Shown: piece by piece, positions 1 through 6,765 of the stretch | Numbering within the stretch: position 1 is the first letter of the stretch | Layout: each line of letters opens with the position of its first letter | NCBI GenBank assembly: GCA_023269365.1 | Contig: JAHFTN010000040.1 | Span: forward strand, 1-11,327 | Direction: 5' to 3' | Source of the DNA: Chlamydiota bacterium | Lineage (GTDB): Bacteria > Chlamydiota > Chlamydiia > Chlamydiales > Rhabdochlamydiaceae | Length of the DNA stretch: 11,327 nucleotides | Made by a program: the position numbers and the translations under genes | Notes under the pieces: generated by a model | What the model was told of the DNA's origin: nothing | What the model saw: the letters and a program-made list of their open reading frames with translations, nothing else | Databases searched by the model: none

Positions 1-306
1 TTGTGCTTTAAGCTCTTCTGAAAGTCCTTCAGCTCCTCCAATGACAAAGGAGAGCCTGGATCCACACTGGGTGATCCAACGGATAAAAGAGGAGGAAAAT
101 TCAGGGCTTGTGTATTGTGTTGCTTCAGAGGTAAGACAGAGAAAGGGCCCTTCCTTTTTAAGGGCATCTTCGAGTTGCGCTGTTGTTTTGTAGAGGAGCC
201 ACTCTAGAGTGAGGGCCCCTTTGAGGCGCATCTCATAAAGAGCCAGGGCCTCTTGGAGCCAGGGCTCTTTTGTCTTTCCCACAGAATAAATTTTAATTTT
301 ATACAT
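1..306 (-). CDS. rlmH: RlmH, 23S rRNA pseudouridine-1915 N3-methyltransferase (partial, C-terminus off window)
   Basis: This SPOUT-class enzyme uses S-adenosylmethionine to methylate N3 of pseudouridine 1915 in helix 69 of 23S rRNA, acting on assembled 70S ribosomes in the cytoplasm. Reading leftwards from ATG at 306 gives 102 open codons to the window edge. The start MYKIKIYSVGKTKEPW and the segment FVIGGAEGLSEEL (residues 87-99) match the conserved N-terminus and the GG cofactor loop of RlmH/YbeA. Family members are about 155 residues long, so roughly the last 50, including the C-terminal catalytic tail, are missing. An AAGGTGA Shine-Dalgarno-like site lies about 8 bases upstream of the ATG, inside the start of lgt. 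The gene is divergent from lgt with abutting start codons. It belongs to no operon visible here. Confidence 0.92.
   Translation of the reverse strand, partial: MYKIKIYSVGKTKEPWLQEALALYEMRLKGALTLEWLLYKTTAQLEDALKKEGPFLCLTSEATQYTSPEFSSSFIRWITQCGSRLSFVIGGAEGLSEELKAQ
270..297 (+). promoter_or_regulatory. Possible sigma70-type promoter for lgt
   Basis: TTGTCT (270-275) and TTTAAT (292-297) are 16 bases apart and resemble -35 and -10 boxes (4/6 and 5/6 matches). Transcription would begin around 304-306, giving an essentially leaderless lgt mRNA starting at ATG 307. The boxes lie inside the rlmH coding region. This is an inference from sequence match only, in an AT-rich stretch where chance matches are common. 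Confidence 0.3.
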
Positions 307-1161
307 ATGCTAGCTCACCTTGTCTGGGACCCGAGCCCCGCTCTTTTTAATTTCAACCTCCCCCTCTTAGGGAGGCCCCTTCTTTGGTATGGGTTTTTAT
401 TTGCCTTGGGTTTTTTTGCAGGGTATAGGGTTCTCCTCTACTTGCTGCGTCGCTATTTTCTTTCAAAGGCCCCATTCTCCACAAGCTCCTTGGATTTAAA
501 AAAAAAAGTCGCCTCTTTTGCAGACTCTTTAAGCTTCCATGTCATTCTGGGTGCTATAATAGGGGCTCGTCTAGGAGATCTCCTCTTCTACCAGGAGTGG
601 AATACGTTTATGCGCCACCCGGCCTCGATCCTGGCGGTATGGGAGGGGGGACTTGCTTCCCATGGGGGAGCTGTAGGGATTCTCATTGCCCTTCTTCTTT
701 TCTCTAAACGACAAAAAATCGCCTTCTGGACAGCTGTTGATATGGTGGTCATCCCGACTGCCCTTGTTGGATGTTTCATTCGGGTAGGCAATTTCATTAA
801 TCAAGAGATTTTGGGTACGGCTACAACGGTGCCATGGGGAGTGATTTTCATGCATCCTGTCGATGGAGGCGCCCTCATCCCTCGCCATCCTGTGCAACTC
901 TACGAAGCGCTCATCTATACTGCTGTTTTTTGTATTCTGCTCCTCGTCTGGCGCCGTTCTCCCCCTTTTCAAATTCCAGGCAAAATGGCAGGCCTTTTTC
1001 TTGTCCTTATCTTTACTGCTCGCTTTTTCATCGAATTTTTAAAAGTAGAGCAGAGTGTTTCGATCTCCTCTCACAGTCCCCTCACCATGGGGCAGTGGCT
1101 CAGTTTGCCTTTTTTAGCTCTTGGGGTGTGGCTCTTGATGCGTAAAAAAAGAAGTGCTTGA
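307..1161 (+). CDS. lgt: Prolipoprotein diacylglyceryl transferase Lgt
   Basis: Lgt is a polytopic inner-membrane enzyme that transfers diacylglycerol from phosphatidylglycerol to the lipobox cysteine of prolipoproteins, the first step of lipoprotein maturation. The 284-residue product has the expected hydrophobic segments. It carries the Lgt hallmarks: WYG near residue 30, GGLASHGGAVG with H119 (equivalent of the essential E. coli H103), RVGNFINQE starting at R159, the substrate-loop HPVQLYE (H194-E200) and FFIEFLK near the end. I chose ATG 307 because it gives the usual short N-terminus with a DP motif. A TTG at 253 would add 18 residues that overlap rlmH and are unlike the family. There is no clear ribosome site before 307. 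About 60 bases separate it from ssb, with no obvious terminator between them. Confidence 0.95.
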   Translation: MLAHLVWDPSPALFNFNLPLLGRPLLWYGFLFALGFFAGYRVLLYLLRRYFLSKAPFSTSSLDLKKKVASFADSLSFHVILGAIIGARLGDLLFYQEWNTFMRHPASILAVWEGGLASHGGAVGILIALLLFSKRQKIAFWTAVDMVVIPTALVGCFIRVGNFINQEILGTATTVPWGVIFMHPVDGGALIPRHPVQLYEALIYTAVFCILLLVWRRSPPFQIPGKMAGLFLVLIFTARFFIEFLKVEQSVSISSHSPLTMGQWLSLPFLALGVWLLMRKKRSA

Positions 1162-1221
1162 GAATTTTGTGGAGAAACAAGAATAATGGGGACGCAAGCT
1201 AACAACTAGGGTAGGTGGATA

Positions 1222-1713
1222 ATGAATCATGTGACAATTGCAGGGCATTTAGGTTCCGATCCTGAAGTGCGTTTTACTTCTTCAGGGCTGAAAGTGACAA
1301 CACTGCGCGTTGCGGCAAGGGCGCGCCGTAGTGGGAAAGAGGAAACGATTTGGTGGAAGGTGACAGTGTGGGGAGAGCAGTTCGATAAAATTATTCCCTA
1401 TTTTAAGAAGGGAAGTCCGATTGTTGTCATGGGTGAGTTGAGTAAGCCCGAGATTTTTACAGATAGAGAGGGGCGCCCTCAAGTATCGATGAACATCACA
1501 GCAAACCATATCACCTTTAGTCCCTTCGGACGCCCTGAAGGACACGCGGGAGCAGAAGGGGGAGCGGCAGCTACAGCCGGAGCGACTTCTTCAAGCGCGC
1601 CTGCAGTGACGCCAGGTGCCTTGGCTGATGTCTTTCAAGGGGTTTCTAGTGGAACTTCCTATGCGCAAGGGAAAGTGGAAGAGTCGTTTTCCGATGACGA
1701 GATCCCTTTTTAA
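1222..1713 (+). CDS. ssb: Single-stranded DNA-binding protein
   Basis: SSB coats single-stranded DNA during replication, repair and recombination, and recruits partner proteins through its acidic tail. The 163-residue product begins MNHVTIAGHLGSDPEVR, a typical OB-fold start. It continues with the paired tryptophans of the IWWKVTVWG strand and the KGSPIVVMGELSKPEIFTD region (OB fold about residues 1-105). A low-complexity Ala/Gly/Ser/Thr linker follows (about 107-150), then the acidic tip DDEIPF, matching the family consensus DDDIPF. A GGTGG ribosome site (1214-1218) lies close before the ATG. The next gene is pepA, 23 bases downstream. The ssb-pepA pair is also adjacent in Chlamydia trachomatis (CT044-CT045), which supports a chlamydial source. 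Confidence 0.96.
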   Translation: MNHVTIAGHLGSDPEVRFTSSGLKVTTLRVAARARRSGKEETIWWKVTVWGEQFDKIIPYFKKGSPIVVMGELSKPEIFTDREGRPQVSMNITANHITFSPFGRPEGHAGAEGGAAATAGATSSSAPAVTPGALADVFQGVSSGTSYAQGKVEESFSDDEIPF

Positions 1714-1736
1714 GTTCTCTATAACTGGAATGTTCT

Positions 1737-3197
1737 ATGCATAATACGGTGATTGCTTCTGCTAAAGAGCGGAAAAATGCAGACCTTGTTGTCGTACCCG
1801 TCTGGGCCGATGAAAAGGGAGCGCGCATCGCGAGTGAATCTAAAGAATTTGAGAAGCTCGCCCATTTTGCTCTGCAAGAGGGGGACTTTTCTGCTAAGGT
1901 CAAAGAGACTTTATTGCTTTACCAGGAGACGGGAAAAGAAAAACGGGTGTTATTATTGGGACTGGGGAAAGAGAAGGAGTGCGATGCAGAGACTCTGCGC
2001 TCTTGTTTTGGCTCTATTGTGAAGAGGCTCTCTTCTTTAAAGGTAAATCAGTTAAATCTGCTCCTTCCCAAGGTGCAGGGGATAAAATCAGACATTGTGT
2101 TGTCTTCTAGTGCAGAAGGATTTTTACTTGCGAGCTATTCTTTTGATCTCTTTAAGAAAAAAGAGGGGATCTCTTCCCTAGACAAGGTGTGTTTTTGCGG
2201 CTCTTCTGACGGGGCTTTACTTAAAAAGGTAGAGTGGATTGTCAAAGCGGTAAATCAGGTGCGAGACCTTGTCAATGGGAATGCCGATGATGTCAATGTC
2301 GTGGCACTCAAAGAGATTGCCCATAAGATGGAAAAAGAATTTCCCTCTTTAAAAGTAAAAATTTTAGATAAAAAGGCCCTTGAAAAAGAGAAGATGGGAT
2401 TGATGCTCGCTGTGGGAAGAGGCGCTGCGCACGATCCTGCACTCATCCTCTTTGAATACAAGGGAAATCCCCGCTCGAAAGAGACGATTGCAGTTGTGGG
2501 CAAAGGGATCACTTTTGATACGGGAGGGCTTAATATCAAAGTCTCTGGGATGGAGACGATGAAGTGTGATATGGCAGGAGCTGCCGCAGTCATCGGGATC
2601 ATGCGTCTTGCAGCGGAATTGAAATTGAAGGTCAATTTGGTGGGCGCTTTGGCTGTTGCAGAAAATGCACTGGGCCCTTTGAGTTATAAGCCGGGTGATG
2701 TCTTCTGTGGTCGTACAGGGAAAACAGTAGAGATCACGAATACCGATGCAGAAGGGCGCCTTGTCCTTGCAGATGCGATTGCCTATGTTGAAGATCACTA
2801 TACTCCTTCTAAGCTGATCGATTTTGCTACGCTGACGGGGGGTGTTGTCGTTGCCCTTGGGGAAGAGGCTGCGGGGCTATTTTGCACTGATGAGGCGTTT
2901 GCTAAGGCGTTAGAGAAGGCAGCAGAGCGCACACATGAAAGGGTATGGCGCTTGCCCCTGTATCCAGAGTATAAAGAAGATCTCAAATCCAAGATTGCCG
3001 ATGTAAAAAATTCAGGCTCGCGAAAAGCCAGTGCGGCGCAAGGAGCAACATTTATCCAGCATTTTGTCAAGACAGCGGCATGGGCCCATGTAGACATTGC
3101 AGGCACTGCTTATTTATCTGAGACGAAAGCGTATCATCCTACGTTGGCAACGGGAATGGGGGTGCGTTTATTTGTGGATTTTCTTGAGAATCTATGA
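1737..3197 (+). CDS. pepA: Cytosol (leucyl) aminopeptidase PepA, family M17
   Basis: PepA is a two-metal aminopeptidase that removes N-terminal residues, often leucine, from peptides during cytosolic protein turnover. In some bacteria it also binds DNA as a recombination accessory or regulatory factor. The 486-residue product has a variable N-terminal domain (about 1-165) and a catalytic domain with all expected ligands: K256 and D261 in GKGITFDTGG, K268, D278 in MKCDMAG, then the M17 signature NTDAEGRL (N335-L342) with D337, E339 and R341. No catalytic residue is missing. A GGAA ribosome site sits at 1727-1730. The stop codon overlaps the next gene's ATG (ATGA), so translation is probably coupled. 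Whether this protein has the DNA-binding role is unknown. Confidence 0.96.
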   Translation: MHNTVIASAKERKNADLVVVPVWADEKGARIASESKEFEKLAHFALQEGDFSAKVKETLLLYQETGKEKRVLLLGLGKEKECDAETLRSCFGSIVKRLSSLKVNQLNLLLPKVQGIKSDIVLSSSAEGFLLASYSFDLFKKKEGISSLDKVCFCGSSDGALLKKVEWIVKAVNQVRDLVNGNADDVNVVALKEIAHKMEKEFPSLKVKILDKKALEKEKMGLMLAVGRGAAHDPALILFEYKGNPRSKETIAVVGKGITFDTGGLNIKVSGMETMKCDMAGAAAVIGIMRLAAELKLKVNLVGALAVAENALGPLSYKPGDVFCGRTGKTVEITNTDAEGRLVLADAIAYVEDHYTPSKLIDFATLTGGVVVALGEEAAGLFCTDEAFAKALEKAAERTHERVWRLPLYPEYKEDLKSKIADVKNSGSRKASAAQGATFIQHFVKTAAWAHVDIAGTAYLSETKAYHPTLATGMGVRLFVDFLENL

Positions 3198-4069
3198 CTA
3201 AGCATCAGTGGCGCGTGTCGGGTAAACAAGCGGGAATGAGTTTGTTGCAGTTTTTAAAGGAGATGTGTAAAGATGCCCCTTCTATAAAAATGTTGAAGCG
3301 TGCCATTGAGGGGAAGTGTTGCACTGTCAACAAACAGATCCCCACTTTTTCTTCCCATCCCCTGAAGAAAAATGACCTTGTCACACTGAATCCTCAGGCA
3401 TTTGAAACACAAGTGGCTCCTTTGAGTTCTATCTTATATGAAGACGCCACCCTACTCATCATCAACAAGCCCGCAGGTGTCGTCTCTGATGAAAAAAGTA
3501 TCCAAGCGAGTCTCCCCTCTCATCGGGGGCGCCTTCTTCTTGTGCACCGGCTAGATAAAGAGACATCGGGAGTCCTCATCTTAGCAAAAACTTCTCCTAT
3601 TAAAGAAAAACTACTCACTCTTTTTAAAGAACGGCTTATCCATAAACTCTATTTAGCTATTGTCGATGGGGTGGTGGAAAAAGGGGAAGGATGTATCGAT
3701 AATTATTTAGGAAAAAAAAGTGGCTACGAAGGGCAGACGGTGTATGGCTCTGTTTCCAAAGAGAAGGGGCTTCGCGCTCTTACCCAGTGGAAGTGTCTGC
3801 AGCGAGGAGAGAAGGCGAGCCTTCTTTCCTGCGAGCCCCACACGGGAAGAACTCACCAGCTGCGCGTTCACTTGAGTGGAATAGGACACCCCATTTTAGG
3901 AGATTCCCAATACGCAAAACGATTCTGTTCCTCTTACACTCCTTTGCGCAATCTACTGCACGCTTACCGTGTGACCTTTAAACACCCCTTGACAGAGCAA
4001 CCGATGAAAGTGGTCGCTCCCCTCCCCGTAGACTTTAAGCTGGCAATGAAAATGTTGGAGCTGTCATGA
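3194..4069 (+). CDS. RluA-family RNA pseudouridine synthase
   Basis: This enzyme converts specific uridines in rRNA or tRNA to pseudouridine. The 291-residue product has an S4-like N-terminal segment (about 12-65). The RluA catalytic core follows, with LYEDATLLIINKPAGVV (about 76-92), the signature VHRLDKETSG containing catalytic D121, and the later motif TGRTHQLRVHLSGIGHPILGD. Length and order fit RluC/RluD-type enzymes, but the sequence does not let me assign the target uridine, so no symbol is given. Its ATG overlaps the pepA stop (ATGA). Its own TGA overlaps the ATG of the glycosyltransferase gene, which points to a translationally coupled pepA-rluA-heptosyltransferase unit. A weak TTGAGAA site precedes the start. 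Confidence 0.93.
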   Translation: MTKHQWRVSGKQAGMSLLQFLKEMCKDAPSIKMLKRAIEGKCCTVNKQIPTFSSHPLKKNDLVTLNPQAFETQVAPLSSILYEDATLLIINKPAGVVSDEKSIQASLPSHRGRLLLVHRLDKETSGVLILAKTSPIKEKLLTLFKERLIHKLYLAIVDGVVEKGEGCIDNYLGKKSGYEGQTVYGSVSKEKGLRALTQWKCLQRGEKASLLSCEPHTGRTHQLRVHLSGIGHPILGDSQYAKRFCSSYTPLRNLLHAYRVTFKHPLTEQPMKVVAPLPVDFKLAMKMLELS

Positions 4070-5139
4070 ACATTCTCATTGTAAAAACCTCTGCTATGGG
4101 CGATGTGATCCAGACGTTGTCCATTTTAGAGTATTTGCGCAAAAAATTTCCCGATGCGCGCATCGATTGGGTTGTCGAATCGCAGAGCCTTTCTTTGTTA
4201 CAAAGCTACCCTGGACTAACCCACGCGTTAGAGATGCGCACAAAAAAATGGAAAAAACATCTTTTTTCCCTCTCCACATACAAGGAGATAGGGCTGTTTA
4301 TAAAGCAGCTGCGCTCTTGTCGCTACGATCTCCTCTTCGATCTCCAGGGCAACACAAAATCGGCTTTTGTCACGGGGCTTGCTCGAGCTAAAGTCAAAGT
4401 GGGTTTTGACTCTTCTGAAGTCAGGGAGAAAGGGAATTTGTTAGTGACCGACAAAAAAATTGCGATCCCCTCTTCTCTTAACGTATGTCTCAAATACCTA
4501 GCTCTTGTACAAAGCTATTTTAAAGATACATCTCCCTTTGTGTCTCAAGGGGTGCATTTGCCTCTTTCTTTAGAAGAAGCAGAGAGGTTGCAGCGGGCCC
4601 TTGGAAGCCTCTCCCGCTCTCCTAAAATCATGGTCTGCTTTGGGTCCAAATGGAAAAATAAGCAGTTGACCCCTTCCACACTTCTAGCCTTTTTAGAAAA
4701 AGTCTCTTCGCGCTATACCCCTTCCTTCCTTTTCATTTTTGGCAATAGGGTGGAGCAGCGAGAAGCGGAGACCCTCGCGGGGCATTTTTCCTCTCATAGC
4801 CTCTCTTTGGGGGCGTTGAGTCTTCCTCTATGGCAAGCTTTGATGTGGGAGTGTGACGCTGTGATTACGGTGGATTCCGCGGCGCTCCATCTTGCTGGGA
4901 CGACGACCACTTCTTCATTTAGTGTGTTTGGCCCCACAGTCCCCGCGATTTACAAACCTTTGGGAGCTCAACACATCGCCTACCAAGGTCCCTGTCCTTA
5001 TGGGCGCCACTTTGAGGCGCGCTGCCCCGTCCTGCGCACCTGCCCCACGGGTGCTTGCATCCGCGCCCTTTCTGCCGATGAGCTCTTCAACCGCTTCGAG
5101 CGCGATTTTGCAGTGGTACAAAAGTGGTATAAAACCTAA
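4066..5139 (+). CDS. Glycosyltransferase family 9 protein, ADP-heptose:LPS heptosyltransferase (WaaC-like)
   Basis: GT9 enzymes move L-glycero-D-manno-heptose from ADP-heptose to the inner core of lipopolysaccharide on the cytoplasmic face of the inner membrane. The 357-residue product starts MNILIVKTSAMGDVIQTL, the classic heptosyltransferase acceptor-domain opening with D13. It then has FDLQGNTKSAF, the nucleotide-domain loop FGSKWKNKQLTP (G193-S194-K195) and VDSAALHLAG (D270, H275), followed by SVFGPTVP. The C-terminus has a cysteine-rich stretch (CPYGRH, RCPVLRTCPTGACI) reminiscent of WaaC/WaaF ends. GGAG at 4057-4060 is a good ribosome site inside the previous gene. It is the last member of the coupled run. 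Chlamydiaceae LPS has only Kdo and no heptose, so the acceptor here is uncertain. Confidence 0.9.
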   Translation: MNILIVKTSAMGDVIQTLSILEYLRKKFPDARIDWVVESQSLSLLQSYPGLTHALEMRTKKWKKHLFSLSTYKEIGLFIKQLRSCRYDLLFDLQGNTKSAFVTGLARAKVKVGFDSSEVREKGNLLVTDKKIAIPSSLNVCLKYLALVQSYFKDTSPFVSQGVHLPLSLEEAERLQRALGSLSRSPKIMVCFGSKWKNKQLTPSTLLAFLEKVSSRYTPSFLFIFGNRVEQREAETLAGHFSSHSLSLGALSLPLWQALMWECDAVITVDSAALHLAGTTTTSSFSVFGPTVPAIYKPLGAQHIAYQGPCPYGRHFEARCPVLRTCPTGACIRALSADELFNRFERDFAVVQKWYKT

Positions 5140-5205
5140 ACGAAATAAACAAGAAAAAAAATGTTCAGTACTGAGAAGACCTGGAAAGAAGTTGTGTAGG
5201 TATAG

Positions 5206-6306
5206 ATGGTAAGCCCTCCTGGAAATTGTATTAAAGACCTTGCTACATTAGGATATTGTGTTATTCCCGTACTTTCAGAGGCTGAAGCGGAAAATTTAAA
5301 TCAACGTGTTTGGAGTGAGTATATTGAAAAGGCCTGGCCTGGTTGTAAGAGGGATGACAGGAGTAATTGGGCAGAAACATTTCCTCAGCAGAATAATTAT
5401 GGGCTTTTGGGGGGCCGAGTGGGGCAAATTCAAGCGCTATGGGATTTAAGGCAAGATCCTCGCATTATTGCAATCTTTGCTAAAATTTGGGGGACAAATG
5501 AGCTGATTGTAAGTATGGAGGGAATCTCTTTAGTGTGCCCTCCAGAAATTAAGCAATGGTATTTTGAGTATTGGCCGTACTTAAGCCAGCAAGTAGGCCA
5601 AAAAGGCTGCGTGTCTCCTCCTAATTTCGTTTGCGAGTCTTCAATAGAGACAAAACCCTACATGATACGGGGGCAAGTTTTATTTGAAGATTCTTTTGGT
5701 GGCGATGGGGGTTTTTTTTGTATACCAGGATCACATCGCGAATTCAACGCATTCGCTCCTCTTTTTGAGGAGAAACTTAAAGAGCTTATAAAGGGGCCGC
5801 ATTCATGGGAAGAACAGATGAGAATAAGAAGGGAGTACATTTTTAATTTTTTTAAAAAAAAGGATGCGGATGGAAATCCTTATCGTATTCAACATGTTAT
5901 AGCTCGTCGTGGTTCGTTAATTGTATGGGACGCAAGGGTCATTCATTGGAACCAGCACCCTTCGTTGGATAGACCCTATTGCAATCCTCCAAGAGTGCAA
6001 ATGGTCGCCTATCTTTGTTATGTACCGAAGAAGCGATTAACAGAAAAGGCTAAAGAAACTAGAAAACAAGCATTTAACGAGGGCTGTGCTACAACTCATG
6101 ATCCAGCTTTTCCTGAATTACTAAGAGAGGAGACGATGAGGAATGGAAGAGTTCCATATAGTAAACCTTCAGATTATGTTTTCCCTAAGATTGTTCTTGG
6201 AGATTTGGGGCACCAACTATTGGGAATAGGGCAGGCAGAGTCTGCAGAGCAGGAGCGCCGTGCAGAGGACGCCATCCACCGGGTGGCCAGAGGCAATATT
6301 TTGTAA
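5206..6306 (+). CDS. PhyH-like (phytanoyl-CoA dioxygenase family) protein, atypical metal site, overrun C-terminus
   Basis: The 366-residue product resembles the phytanoyl-CoA dioxygenase (PhyH) superfamily of Fe(II)/2-oxoglutarate oxygenases. The central segment has GGDGGFFCIPGSHREF (IPGSH ending at H177). The distal half has GSLIVWDARVIHWNQHPS with H247, the likely distal metal ligand, and R263 as a candidate 2-oxoglutarate anchor. I see no HxD motif upstream of the IPGSH block. WPYLSQQ (residues 123-129) occupies the place where relatives often carry WPHVDQ, so Y125 and S127 may replace the metal ligands. Activity is therefore doubtful. The last ~30 codons are antisense to the Nudix gene's 3' end and look like read-through. 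One line counted at 38% GC, below its neighbours, which suggests transfer. A weak AGG ribosome site lies at 5198-5200. The substrate is unknown. Confidence 0.82.
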   Translation: MVSPPGNCIKDLATLGYCVIPVLSEAEAENLNQRVWSEYIEKAWPGCKRDDRSNWAETFPQQNNYGLLGGRVGQIQALWDLRQDPRIIAIFAKIWGTNELIVSMEGISLVCPPEIKQWYFEYWPYLSQQVGQKGCVSPPNFVCESSIETKPYMIRGQVLFEDSFGGDGGFFCIPGSHREFNAFAPLFEEKLKELIKGPHSWEEQMRIRREYIFNFFKKKDADGNPYRIQHVIARRGSLIVWDARVIHWNQHPSLDRPYCNPPRVQMVAYLCYVPKKRLTEKAKETRKQAFNEGCATTHDPAFPELLREETMRNGRVPYSKPSDYVFPKIVLGDLGHQLLGIGQAESAEQERRAEDAIHRVARGNIL

Positions 6307-6765
6307 GAGGGTTTCTTGGCTCATCAGTTCGGTGTGGATGAGCTCGAAGGGCTCTTTGTGGGGAGGTTGTGTGTATTCCACTCCATCGATGAAAGTGTAG
6401 TAGATGATCTGATCGGTGACCGCGGGAAGGGAAAACACTTCTCCTAGCAAGGTGGGAGAGCCGCCGCTATAACCTGTTTCTTCGAGGAGCTCTCTTTTTG
6501 CAGCGTCTAAAGGGGATTCCCCCGTGTCGATCCTTCCGCCGGGGCAGCCAAGAACCCAGGCATGTGTCGGGTGGCGGTACTCTTTATTGATGATGAGGAG
6601 CCCCTCTTTTGTTCTTGCTAAGACGGCAGAAGCGTGGGCTTTGATCTCCAAGCAGGTGTAGGTCATGGTGCATCCTGCTTCCGATTCGAGATGGTCGATG
6701 CGCACATCGAAATACCCTTGATACACCGTGCTTGTACTTTTAATCTTGGGAATTTTAAACGTCAT
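6217..6765 (-). CDS. Nudix hydrolase, ADP-ribose pyrophosphatase-like
   Basis: Nudix hydrolases cleave nucleoside diphosphates linked to another moiety. This one most resembles ADP-ribose or nucleotide-sugar pyrophosphatases. The 182-residue product has a complete Nudix box from G77 to Y99 (GRIDTGE, seven residues, RELLEETGY) with E83, R91, E92, E95 and E96 in place. A proline at position 114 (FSLPAVTDQ) lies 15 residues beyond the box, the spacing reported as typical of ADP-ribose pyrophosphatases. Before the box, KEYRHPTHAWVLGCPGG also matches that subgroup. Its ATG overlaps the last 11 bases of pknD, so it is probably co-transcribed with and translationally coupled to the kinase. There is no strong ribosome site of its own. 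Its 3' end is overlapped for 90 bases by the convergent PhyH-like gene. Confidence 0.93.
   Translation of the reverse strand: MTFKIPKIKSTSTVYQGYFDVRIDHLESEAGCTMTYTCLEIKAHASAVLARTKEGLLIINKEYRHPTHAWVLGCPGGRIDTGESPLDAAKRELLEETGYSGGSPTLLGEVFSLPAVTDQIIYYTFIDGVEYTQPPHKEPFELIHTELMSQETLLQNIASGHPVDGVLCTALLLCRLCLPYSQ

Noticed and set aside
253..306. TTG-initiated N-terminal extension of Lgt
   Set aside because: The added 18 residues are the complement of rlmH codons and unlike Lgt N-termini. ATG 307 fits the family.
571..972. 133-codon minus-strand open frame inside lgt
   Set aside because: The opposite strand encodes conserved Lgt motifs over the whole span, and the minus product has no family features.
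2364..2798. 144-codon minus-strand open frame inside pepA
   Set aside because: It lies antisense to the PepA catalytic core, and its product shows no motif.
5160..5198. 12-codon mini-ORF (MFSTEKTWKEVV) before the PhyH-like gene, a leader-peptide candidate
   Set aside because: It has no ribosome site, only an A-run upstream, and no attenuator structure follows.
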